From Actinomycetota bacterium (GTDB lineage Bacteria > Actinomycetota > Acidimicrobiia > Acidimicrobiales > Ilumatobacteraceae): 5,858 bases of DNA. The translations under genes were made by a program, and so were the position numbers. The stretch lies in assembly GCA_005793785.1 (NCBI GenBank), contig SXPW01000145.1, positions 1 through 5,858 of the forward strand, read 5' to 3'. Under the pieces are notes generated by a model, which ran no database searches, was not told the DNA's origin, and worked only from the letters and a program-made list of their open reading frames with translations. How positions within the stretch are numbered: the first letter of the stretch is position 1; the number at the start of each line of letters is the position of its first letter. Below are positions 1 to 5,700 of the stretch, in pieces.

Positions 1-994
1 CATCGGCCAGTGGGATCGCCCCGCGTCGATCACCGACCAGCCGAACACCATCGTGAACTCGTTTAACCGCAACTTCCCCAAGCGCAACGACGGCTCGGCA
101 AACACGCTGTCATTCGTCACGAGCCCCGACACGGTGCTGGCACTCGCCTTGGCCGGGCGGTTGGACTTCAACCCCGCCACCGACACGTTGACCGCACCCG
201 ACGGCACACAGGTGCGACTGCAAGCACCCGTGGGTGAAGTGTTGCCCGCCAAGGGCTACGACGCCGGCGTGAACACGTTTACCCCGCCGCCGGCCGATGG
301 CTCGGGCGTGACGGTGAGCGTGTCGCCCACCAGCGATCGTCTGCAATTGTTGGAGCCCTTCCCTGCGTGGGACGGCACGGACTACGTGGAGTTGCCCATC
401 CTCATGAAGGCCAAGGGCAAGTGCACCACCGACCACATTTCGGCTGCCGGCAAGTGGCTGAAGTATCGCGGACACCTGGAGAACATCTCGGGCAACTTGT
501 TCATCGGTGTGGTGAATGCATTCGACGATGCCGTGGGTGTGGGGTTGGACATCACCGACGGCCAGCGACGCTCGTTCCCCGAGGTTGCCAAGCGATACAG
601 CGCAGCCGGCATTCGCTGGTGTGCAATCGGCGACCAGAACTACGGCGAAGGATCATCGCGCGAACATGCAGCCATGGAGCCGCGCTACCGCGGTGGCGTG
701 GTGATCTTCGCGCGCTCGTTCGCCCGCATTCACGAAACCAACCTGAAGAAACAGGGCTTGGTGCCGTTGACGTTCGCCGATGGTGCCGTGTACGACAAGA
801 TCGGCGAAGGCGACCGCATCAGCGTGCTCGGTTTGCCGCCCGTGCCCGACAAACCAGTGAAGTGTGTGCTGCACAAGGCCGATGGTTCGACCGTTGCCTT
901 CGAAGCCACGCACACGTTCAGCCCCGAACACGTGGAATGGTTCAAAGCCGGCAGTGCGCTGAACATCGTGCGCAAGAAGGTTGGCGGCAAATAG
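1..994 (+). CDS. acn: Aconitate hydratase, mitochondrial type, C-terminal part (5' end outside window)
   Basis: This enzyme interconverts citrate and isocitrate through cis-aconitate in the TCA cycle, in the cytoplasm, using a [4Fe-4S] cluster. The frame is open from base 2 to a TAG at 992-994, giving 330 residues with an intact C-terminus. The GTG at 53 is an internal valine, not a start, because clear aconitase sequence (IGQWDR...) precedes it. Visible family blocks in order are SFNRNFPKRNDG, VSPTSDRLQLLEPF, GKCTTDHISAAG, YRGHLENIS, GDQNYGEGSSREHAA and SFARIHETNLKKQG. The Arg at 467-469 and the Ser/Arg at 653-655 and 659-661 match Arg580, catalytic Ser642 and Arg644 of pig mitochondrial aconitase. 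The cluster-ligating cysteines lie upstream of the window. From memory the sequence follows animal ACO2 far better than the longer AcnA/IRP1 type. No terminator is evident in the 63 bases after the stop. Confidence 0.96.
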   Translation, partial: IGQWDRPASITDQPNTIVNSFNRNFPKRNDGSANTLSFVTSPDTVLALALAGRLDFNPATDTLTAPDGTQVRLQAPVGEVLPAKGYDAGVNTFTPPPADGSGVTVSVSPTSDRLQLLEPFPAWDGTDYVELPILMKAKGKCTTDHISAAGKWLKYRGHLENISGNLFIGVVNAFDDAVGVGLDITDGQRRSFPEVAKRYSAAGIRWCAIGDQNYGEGSSREHAAMEPRYRGGVVIFARSFARIHETNLKKQGLVPLTFADGAVYDKIGEGDRISVLGLPPVPDKPVKCVLHKADGSTVAFEATHTFSPEHVEWFKAGSALNIVRKKVGGK

Positions 995-1057
995 CGCGCG
1001 GCTGACGTGGCGAAAGTCCGGCTCTTCGTACACCCCTTCAGTAACCTAAGAGGCGAG

Positions 1058-1249
1058 ATGGCAAAAGTCATTGAAATCGCGGACTCCCATCAGGCAGCCG
1101 CCAAGTTAGACAAGGCATTCTGGGCTTCGCAGACTCCGCAGGCTCGGTTACGTCATACGTTTGAACTAAGGCGGCTCAATTATGGAACCGATCGAATTTC
1201 CAGTCGACTTCAGCGAATTCTTGAAGTTGCTCAACGCCCATCGCGTTGA
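1058..1249 (+). CDS. Small protein of unknown function, partner of the overlapping nucleotidyltransferase
   Basis: A 63-residue cytosolic-looking protein with no signal peptide or membrane segment. I do not know its function. Its recognisable part is a central FWASQTPQARL segment followed by a charged, probably helical stretch (ELRRLNYG, then SRLQRILEVAQR). I recall similar short proteins, with a W-x(n)-TP-x-x-RL then LRR-x-x-YG pattern, encoded just before nucleotidyltransferase genes, but cannot verify this here. The ATG at 1058 is preferred because GAGG (1050-1053) lies 4 bases upstream; an in-frame GTG at 1007 has no such site. A TAnnnT box (TAACCT, 1042-1047) also sits 10 bases upstream, so a cassette promoter is possible. 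Its last 68 bases overlap the next gene in another frame, which implies translational coupling. It uses two TTA codons, one CTA and one AGG. It is too short for a HEPN toxin and lacks an obvious R-x(4-6)-H motif. Confidence 0.72.
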   Translation: MAKVIEIADSHQAAAKLDKAFWASQTPQARLRHTFELRRLNYGTDRISSRLQRILEVAQRPSR

Positions 1250-1634
1250 ATTCCTGCTCATCGGCGGCTTAGCCGTCTCCCATCACGGATATCCGCGCTC
1301 AACTTCCGATATGGACGTCTGGGTTGCCCGTAATCGGGCGAATGCTGCGCGACTCGTGACGTGTCTTCGTGAGTTTGGCTTCAACACTCCCGAGATGGTC
1401 CCAGAACTATTCGACGACCCAAACCGAATCGTTCGAATGGGCGAAGCTCCCATCCGAATCGAAATCGTGACTCAGATCTCAGGAGTGGAGTTTGAGACTT
1501 GCTTTCCCCGAGCCGACTTCCTCGACGTCGACGGCAACGTCATTCGCGTGATCTCGCTCCAAGACTTGCGAGCCAACAAGCGCGCCAGTGGCAGACCCAA
1601 GGATCTCGACGATCTTGAGAATCTCCCGGAATGA
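1182..1634 (+). CDS. Nucleotidyltransferase-fold protein (MNT/DUF6036-like)
   Basis: A 150-residue protein with the hallmark of the DNA polymerase beta-type nucleotidyltransferase fold: GG at residues 28-29 (LIGGLAVSHHG), followed by a metal-binding D-x-D at 43-45 (STSDMDVWV). The third acidic position appears to be Glu94 in IRIEIVTQISG, where I recall Asp as common. The C-terminal block (LQDLRANKRASGRPKDLDDLENL, about 126-148) is typical of short stand-alone nucleotidyltransferases found in toxin-antitoxin and phage-defence settings. The substrate is unknown; relatives of this fold transfer NMPs to proteins or tRNA, or act as antitoxins. The ATG at 1182 keeps the family-like N-terminus (EFPVDFSEFLKLLNAH) even though it overlaps the small gene by 68 bp; AGGCGG at 1169-1174 is a weak ribosome-binding site. 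Codon use is less GC-biased than in flanking genes, with TTA, CTA and AGA codons present. The fold is well supported; the biological role is not. Confidence 0.88.
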   Translation: MEPIEFPVDFSEFLKLLNAHRVEFLLIGGLAVSHHGYPRSTSDMDVWVARNRANAARLVTCLREFGFNTPEMVPELFDDPNRIVRMGEAPIRIEIVTQISGVEFETCFPRADFLDVDGNVIRVISLQDLRANKRASGRPKDLDDLENLPE

Positions 1635-1691
1635 ACTCGTGCTCAATATCTTGGGCGTTCGGGGCATCGACCCGTGCTGCGTTCTTCAGCT

Positions 1692-1718
1692 AGTCGGCGC
1701 AACAGTGGAGCGCCGACT
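1692..1718. terminator. GC-rich hairpin between convergent genes, possible bidirectional terminator
   Basis: A perfect 9-bp inverted repeat (AGTCGGCGC / GCGCCGACT) around a 9-base loop. It can be extended by U-G, C-G and G-U pairs on the outside. It sits between the end of the nucleotidyltransferase gene (+, 1634) and the end of the HAD/PlsC gene (-, 1755), where a shared terminator is expected. Neither side has a T-run, so it is not a classic intrinsic terminator. Tail-less hairpins are proposed to work in some high-GC bacteria, so termination is an inference from position and structure. Confidence 0.5.
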
Positions 1719-1754
1719 GGTGCCGTAGTCGGACCGTCGGTGGATCCGCGAGGG

Positions 1755-3212
1755 TCAGTCGGTGCCGGGGCGGCGGGTGAATTCGGCGGTCGGGTCGCCT
1801 TTGTAGTTCGACGGCAGCGTGGCGCGGAGTTCGGCGTCGGTGGGTTCGCGAGACTCCCGCGATTCGGGTGGCAGCAAGTTGCTGATGGCCGACATCATAC
1901 GTTTGGTGTTGTCGTCGGCATAAGCGTCAGCCGCAGATGCGAGCGAGTCACTGGTGTCGCGGCGCAAGGCCACCTCGGGGCCCACCGTGATGGTGACTTT
2001 CGGCGGATTCACAACGTTCCACACCAACGGCACCTGCGAATTACGCGGCCACACCTTCTCCGTTCCCCAGATGCCAACCGGAATCACCGGTGCACCCGTG
2101 CGCACTGCAAGGCGTGCAGCACCCCACCTACCCTGCAACACCGGGTCGAAGAATGCGCGGCCACGGGGAATGGTGCCCTGCGGCATGATGGCCACCATCT
2201 CCCCCGCTTCGAGCGCGGCCTCGGCGGCTTCGAGCGGTGCATCGCTGCCCGTACCACGATCGACCCGAATGCCGCCGAGCGCCGCGGCGAATTGACCGAT
2301 GACCGGGGCGTCGAACACCTCCTTCTTACCGAGGAAGCGCACCGTGCGCGACGTCTTGCCGACCGTGAGCGACACGGCGAACACGTCGAAATAACTGCGG
2401 TGGTTGCCGACGAGGATCGCCGGACCGCTCGCGGGGATGTTCTCCGTGCCGCTGATGGTGAACTTGGCGAACGGAATCAACTCGGGTCGCGCGAAGGTAA
2501 GGGCGAGTTTCTGCAATTCGGTACCGATGACCGGCACCTTCGCAACACCGGGTGACACGTCGAGGTTGAGAATCGGCCAGCGTCGCGCCGCGGCGAGCAC
2601 CTGCAGGCGCGCATCGGGGTTCACGGCGTGCGGATGCCCGACTGCCTCCAACAAGGGCGAGTCGTAGACACTGTCGGTGTAGGCGGAGCACTCTTTGATG
2701 GCGACACCGTTGGCGGTGCACCACTCACCCACCGCCGTGAGTTTGCCACCCGACCAGGCGAATCGTCCGTCGAGTTCACCGGAGTACAAGCCGCCCGCGT
2801 CGACGGCGAACCGTGTGGCGATGACGTCGTCGAAACCGAGCGAACGGGCGAACTCGTCGATGAAGTCGTAGGGCGTGGTGGTGGCGAGCACGAGTTTGTC
2901 GCCGGCTTCGCGATGTTTGTGCAGCAGCTGTCGCGCAAACGGTTGCACCAGTGCGGTGAGCTCGGGAATCGCGTTGCGTGCCGCCTCGCGCACCAGACGC
3001 TGCGACTTGCCCTTCATGGCGGTGGCACCCTGACGCGCCAAGAGGATCGACGGCAAGGTTTCACCCACCGTGTTGAATACCCGATAGAGCAACGACTCAC
3101 CGGGGAACGACTGTGGTACCAGGCGTGCGGCGCGCAGCGACGCGGTAATCACCGGGCCGCTGGCGCCCGACAACAACGTGCGGTCGAGGTCGATGAAGGC
3201 GGCCGCGGTCAC
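1755..3212 (-). CDS. plsC: Bifunctional HAD-IB phosphatase / PlsC-type acyltransferase fusion
   Basis: A 485-residue two-domain protein. Residues 1-215 are a HAD-IB hydrolase (SerB-like): motif I FIDLDRT (Asp8, Asp10), motif II LVLATTTPYD (about 108-116), Lys157 in SGGKL, and motif IV YTDSVYDSPLLEAVGHPHAVNPD (Asp180, Asp184). Residues about 245-415 are a PlsC acyltransferase: NHRSYFD with the H-x4-D catalytic pair His271/Asp276, GGIRVDRG (313-320), MPQGTIPRG (343-351) and VIPVGIWGTEKVWPR. It likely acylates a glycerophosphate or lysophosphatidate-type acceptor at the membrane; the phosphatase substrate is unknown. The architecture matches the mycobacterial PlsC fusion Rv2483c as I recall it. 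The GTG at 3212 places the HAD motif at the usual distance from the N-terminus. The frame stays open upstream to 4013, but that stretch overlaps the desaturase and has no family sequence. It is the second gene of a minus-strand operon, 56 bp after the desaturase. No strong ribosome-binding site is visible. The C-terminus (from about 446) is charged and probably disordered. Confidence 0.92.
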   Translation of the reverse strand: MTAAAFIDLDRTLLSGASGPVITASLRAARLVPQSFPGESLLYRVFNTVGETLPSILLARQGATAMKGKSQRLVREAARNAIPELTALVQPFARQLLHKHREAGDKLVLATTTPYDFIDEFARSLGFDDVIATRFAVDAGGLYSGELDGRFAWSGGKLTAVGEWCTANGVAIKECSAYTDSVYDSPLLEAVGHPHAVNPDARLQVLAAARRWPILNLDVSPGVAKVPVIGTELQKLALTFARPELIPFAKFTISGTENIPASGPAILVGNHRSYFDVFAVSLTVGKTSRTVRFLGKKEVFDAPVIGQFAAALGGIRVDRGTGSDAPLEAAEAALEAGEMVAIMPQGTIPRGRAFFDPVLQGRWGAARLAVRTGAPVIPVGIWGTEKVWPRNSQVPLVWNVVNPPKVTITVGPEVALRRDTSDSLASAADAYADDNTKRMMSAISNLLPPESRESREPTDAELRATLPSNYKGDPTAEFTRRPGTD

Positions 3213-3231
3213 GGCACGAACGCTACGGCTC

Positions 3232-3277
3232 CGAGGCGTGTGAGGCGTCGGCGCTGAGTCGAGGCGTGTCAGGCGCC
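3232..3277. repeat. Imperfect 18-bp direct repeat between desaturase and plsC
   Basis: CGAGGCGTGTGAGGCGTC at 3232-3249 recurs as CGAGGCGTGTCAGGCGCC at 3260-3277, with 16 of 18 bases identical and a 28-base period. The second copy contains the stop codon of the desaturase gene and the first lies in the 56-bp gap before the HAD/PlsC start. It may be the remnant of a small tandem duplication at the gene end. No function is evident. Confidence 0.55.
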
Positions 3278-4150
3278 CGCGGGGCGCAACCCGAAGTGGA
3301 TGCGTGCACCCTGTTGCACCAGCGAGGGTCGAATCTCGCGGTACACCGCGCGGTATCGGTAGAACGGCACTCGCGGGTACAGGTGATGGATCAAGTGGTG
3401 GTCCTGCCCGAGCAACAGGATGTTGCTGCCCAACCAACCACGAATCCGGGTGTTGCGGTAGCGGGACGTTTCGCTGAAGTCGTGATGCGGCAACCAGACG
3501 AACCACACCTGCAGGATGAGCGCACCAATCTGGGCCGGTAACCACCACAGGAACAACACCTCCACCCCGACACCCGCCACGAACGCAAGCACCAGCAACA
3601 GCAGGCAGGCCTGCGTGTAGTAGCGCAGTCCCTTGCGACGAGTCACGAAGAGGCTCGCACCCTTGGCAAGTTTCCCGGGGAGGACCGCCGGCAACTTCGG
3701 GCCGATGATGGGTAGCGCGAGGACGTTCTTCAGGATGGTGCTGGCAACCCACCGCGGCACGATGGCTCGACCGGGTCCGGCCATGAAATAGTCGGGGTCG
3801 CGATCGGGTTGGTTCGTGTGCGCGTGATGGAGCAGATGCGACGGCGCATACGACACGAAGTTGAGATGCAACGGGATGGCGGCGACGTTGCCGAGCACCT
3901 GATCGATCCAGCGAAACTTCGAGTAACGGCCACTCACGTTGCCGTGGTTCGACTCGTGATGAATGGTGTAGAAGCAGTACGCGAGCACACCGTTGACGAC
4001 CATGCACACCCACAGCGGCAACGAGTTCGACACCCCGAGCACGATGACCGCCACGTATGCCGACGTGAGCGCCGCGAACAGCACGATGGTGGGCCAGGCG
4101 AAATCTCCCGAATAACGGCTGGCAATCTCGCGTTCGGACGTCTCAGGCAT
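3269..4150 (-). CDS. Membrane fatty-acid desaturase / carotene-hydroxylase-like di-iron protein
   Basis: A 293-residue integral membrane protein of the fatty acid desaturase superfamily (PF00487-like). Members use a histidine-bound di-iron centre and O2 to desaturate or hydroxylate lipid chains or carotenoids. All three histidine boxes are present: HESNH (His65-His69), HLLHH (His105, 108, 109, followed by AHTNQPDRDPDY) and HHLIHH (His252, 255, 256). A further HHDF at 222-225 may add a ligand. Hydrophobic segments lie at about 19-41, 44-63 and 179-220, consistent with membrane hairpins and cytoplasmic histidine boxes. The tail LIHHLYPRVPFYRYRAVYREIRP resembles beta-carotene-hydroxylase-like (CrtR-type) members more than acyl-lipid delta-9 enzymes, but substrate cannot be assigned. 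The ATG at 4150 is preceded by a TAGGCT box 6 bases away and no usable Shine-Dalgarno, suggesting leaderless expression. It is the first gene of an operon with plsC and diverges from the carboxyltransferase gene. Confidence 0.88.
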   Translation of the reverse strand: MPETSEREIASRYSGDFAWPTIVLFAALTSAYVAVIVLGVSNSLPLWVCMVVNGVLAYCFYTIHHESNHGNVSGRYSKFRWIDQVLGNVAAIPLHLNFVSYAPSHLLHHAHTNQPDRDPDYFMAGPGRAIVPRWVASTILKNVLALPIIGPKLPAVLPGKLAKGASLFVTRRKGLRYYTQACLLLLVLAFVAGVGVEVLFLWWLPAQIGALILQVWFVWLPHHDFSETSRYRNTRIRGWLGSNILLLGQDHHLIHHLYPRVPFYRYRAVYREIRPSLVQQGARIHFGLRPAGA

Positions 4151-4156
4151 TTGCCT

Positions 4157-4162
4157 AGCCTA
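4157..4162 (-). promoter_or_regulatory. Putative -10 box of the desaturase-plsC operon
   Basis: On the minus strand TAGGCT fits the actinobacterial TAnnnT -10 consensus. Six bases (AGGCAA) separate it from the ATG at 4150, so transcription would begin at or next to the start codon. No convincing -35 hexamer is visible 17 bases upstream. The call rests on motif and spacing only. Confidence 0.45.
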
Positions 4163-4183
4163 AACGGCACGGGGTTCAGGGTC

Positions 4184-4189
4184 TAGCCT
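4184..4189 (+). promoter_or_regulatory. Putative -10 box of the carboxyltransferase gene
   Basis: TAGCCT fits TAnnnT and lies 8 bases before the ATG at 4198, which again would give a leaderless or near-leaderless mRNA. No Shine-Dalgarno precedes this ATG. The heptamer CTAGCCT here (4183-4189) is repeated exactly at 4155-4161, overlapping the opposite-strand -10 box, so the pair could alternatively be an operator. Confidence 0.42.
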
Positions 4190-4197
4190 TGCGCACG

Positions 4198-5583
4198 ATG
4201 ACGACGGTGGAACGATCCCCTGCCGACACGAGCACGAGCGGAACCGTACACCTCACCCGCAAGGTGCCGGGGGCCGCAACCGCGGCGGTGCGCTCGTTGG
4301 CGAGCGGTCGACGAGTGGTATGGGCGGAGGTGCAGGACACCGTCCACAAGGGTGCGCTCACCTCGGCCGCATCGGGGGTGTTGCGCAATGCGGCGGTGAT
4401 GGCGCGCGAGAAGCGACTGCCGCTGGTGTTGGCGCTGGCGTCGTCGGGCGCCGAGATTCGCGAGGGAGTGTCCGCGTTGCACGGTTGGGGCGAAGCCGCA
4501 CGCGAAATCACCGAGTGTTCGGGGGTGGTGCCCACGGTGGCCATCGTCGACGGGCCGGCAGTGTCCGGACCGGCGCTGCTCATCGGCTTGTGCGACATGG
4601 TCATCATGACGAACCGATCGTTCGCCTTCGTCTCCGGGCCCACCATGGTGGTGCAGATGACCGGAGTCGAGGTGAGCAACGAGGAGCTCGGCGGCACCGA
4701 CATCCACTCGAGACAAAGCGGAGTGGCGAACCTCGTCGCCAACGACATGCCACATGCGACGGAACTGCTCGACGAAGTACTGCGGTACCTTCCCGACCAC
4801 GTCGACGAACTCACTACCACCATCGACTCGGACGATCCCGTCGAACGTCGGTGTCCGGAATTGAATACGTTGCTGCCCGCCTCGCCGACGGGCAGTTACG
4901 ACGTGCGAAAGGTGATCGAGGCCATCGTCGACGATGGAGCGCACCTCGAATTGCGCGCCGGTTGGGCCAACAACGTGGTCACCACGCTCGCATCCATCGG
5001 CGGTCGCGCGGTCGGCATCGTGGCCAATCAGCCGTTGGCGCTGGCGGGCACGCTCGATATCCAGGCGTCGCAAAAGGCGGCACGGTTCGTGGCATTCTGC
5101 GACGCGTTCAACCTGTCGATCGTCACGCTGGTGGACACACCCGGGTTCTATCCGGGCAAGGATCTGGAGTGGCGCGGCATGATTCGTCACGGCGCACAAC
5201 TGGTGTTCGCCTACGGGCGGGCCACCGTGCCGCGCGTGTGCGTGATCCTGCGCAAGAGCTACGGCGGCGCCTACATCGTCATGGACTCCAAGAAGATGGG
5301 CAACGACATCTGTCTGGCGTGGCCCACCGCCGAATTGGCGGTGATGGGCGCCGGGCAGGCCGCGGCCATCCTGCAACGCCGCGCGACGCCCGAGGAACGC
5401 GCCGCATTCGAGAAGGACTACGAGGAACGCCTCCTCAATCCGTACGTGGCGGCCGAGCGTGGCTACGTTGACGGTGTGATTACGCCCGAGGAAACACGGG
5501 CTGAAGTGGTGGCGGCACTCGACATGTTGTCGAGCAAGCGCGAACGATTTCCACGCCGCAAACACGACAACGGCCCGCTATAA
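4198..5583 (+). CDS. Acyl-CoA carboxylase carboxyltransferase (beta) subunit, AccD6-like
   Basis: A 461-residue carboxyltransferase that would move CO2 from carboxybiotin to an acyl-CoA (acetyl- or propionyl-CoA) in the cytoplasm, working with a biotinylated alpha subunit not present here. The C-terminal half is canonical: GWANNVVTTL (255-264), AGTLDIQASQKAARFVAFCD, VDTPGFYPG (312-320), IRHGAQLVFAYG, LRKSYGGAYIVMDSK (351-365) and LAWPTAELAVMGA. The N-terminal half carries the fold but has altered motifs: SSGAEIREG (82-90) where SGGAR-x-x-EG is usual, and GPAVSGPAL (119-127) where a GG-A oxyanion motif is usual. Length and the KHDNGPL ending recall mycobacterial AccD6 (about 473 aa), not the 510-550-aa PccB/AccD5 group; about 60 N-terminal residues of the latter are absent. 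The ATG at 4198 is chosen over an in-frame TTG at 4189, which overlaps the -10-like box. Substrate is unassigned. It diverges from the desaturase and precedes citrate synthase. Confidence 0.9.
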   Translation: MTTVERSPADTSTSGTVHLTRKVPGAATAAVRSLASGRRVVWAEVQDTVHKGALTSAASGVLRNAAVMAREKRLPLVLALASSGAEIREGVSALHGWGEAAREITECSGVVPTVAIVDGPAVSGPALLIGLCDMVIMTNRSFAFVSGPTMVVQMTGVEVSNEELGGTDIHSRQSGVANLVANDMPHATELLDEVLRYLPDHVDELTTTIDSDDPVERRCPELNTLLPASPTGSYDVRKVIEAIVDDGAHLELRAGWANNVVTTLASIGGRAVGIVANQPLALAGTLDIQASQKAARFVAFCDAFNLSIVTLVDTPGFYPGKDLEWRGMIRHGAQLVFAYGRATVPRVCVILRKSYGGAYIVMDSKKMGNDICLAWPTAELAVMGAGQAAAILQRRATPEERAAFEKDYEERLLNPYVAAERGYVDGVITPEETRAEVVAALDMLSSKRERFPRRKHDNGPL

Positions 5584-5596
5584 ATCGGGTGTGTCA

Positions 5597-5629
5597 TACG
5601 GCGCCGATTGCGCCAAGTCGGGTGCCGTA
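5597..5629 (+). terminator. Stem-loop just after the carboxyltransferase gene
   Basis: TACGGCGCC (5597-5605) pairs with GGTGCCGTA (5621-5629), giving 9 bp with one G-U pair and a 15-base loop. It starts 14 bases after the TAA at 5581-5583. No T-run follows. A smaller alternative stem, GGCGC/GCGCC (5600-5604/5610-5614), overlaps it. Position suggests termination of the upstream transcript, but this is inferred. Confidence 0.45.
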
Positions 5630-5654
5630 ACGACCACGGCAAGTAGCGTGAAGC

Positions 5655-5676
5655 GTCGGGAGAGGAAGCTCCCGAC
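5655..5676 (+). promoter_or_regulatory. Hairpin in the leader of the citrate synthase gene
   Basis: GTCGGGAG (5655-5662) and CTCCCGAC (5669-5676) form a perfect 8-bp stem with the 6-base loop AGGAAG, ending 24 bases before the citrate synthase ATG. The loop is purine-rich and SD-like, though the likely real ribosome-binding site lies downstream. A TAnnnT box (TAGCGT, 5644-5649) sits immediately upstream; if it is the promoter, the hairpin would be at the very 5' end of the mRNA and could affect its stability. It could instead be a second terminator for the preceding gene. Confidence 0.45.
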
Positions 5677-5686
5677 AACGAGAGAC

Positions 5687-5693
5687 GGAAAGG
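5687..5693 (+). promoter_or_regulatory. Ribosome-binding site of citrate synthase
   Basis: GGAAAGG lies 7 bases before the ATG at 5701, a good Shine-Dalgarno position. It fixes the start codon and contrasts with the divergent lipid genes, which have none. Confidence 0.7.
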
Positions 5694-5700
5694 CCTAACG

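Noticed and set aside
53..55. GTG at 53 as the start of a short aconitase-like gene
   Set aside because: The same frame is open to the window edge and encodes conserved aconitase residues upstream, so the gene is simply cut by the window.
367..1005. A 212-codon open frame within the aconitase gene on the same strand
   Set aside because: A +1 shadow frame with arginine-rich, motif-free translation; aconitase sequence is continuous in its own frame with no frameshift.
1058..1634. Assignment of the cassette as a classical HEPN/MNT or AbiE toxin-antitoxin pair
   Set aside because: The 63-aa partner lacks the size and R-x(4-6)-H motif of HEPN and shows no helix-turn-helix as in AbiEi, so the label would overreach.
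1674..2555. A 293-codon plus-strand open frame opposite the HAD/PlsC gene
   Set aside because: Arg/Gly/His-rich translation without domains, fully antisense to a gene with all catalytic motifs.
3213..4013. Upstream extension of the HAD/PlsC frame to a 752-residue protein
   Set aside because: The extra 267 residues are Arg/Pro/Ser-rich and overlap the desaturase in another frame. The HAD motif would be displaced far from its usual N-terminal place; GTG at 3212 fits the family.
4183..5565. A 460-codon open frame on the minus strand opposite the carboxyltransferase gene
   Set aside because: Its translation is low-complexity, His/Arg/Gly-rich and shows no family motif, while the plus strand encodes clear carboxyltransferase sequence. 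It is a typical antisense shadow in high-GC DNA.
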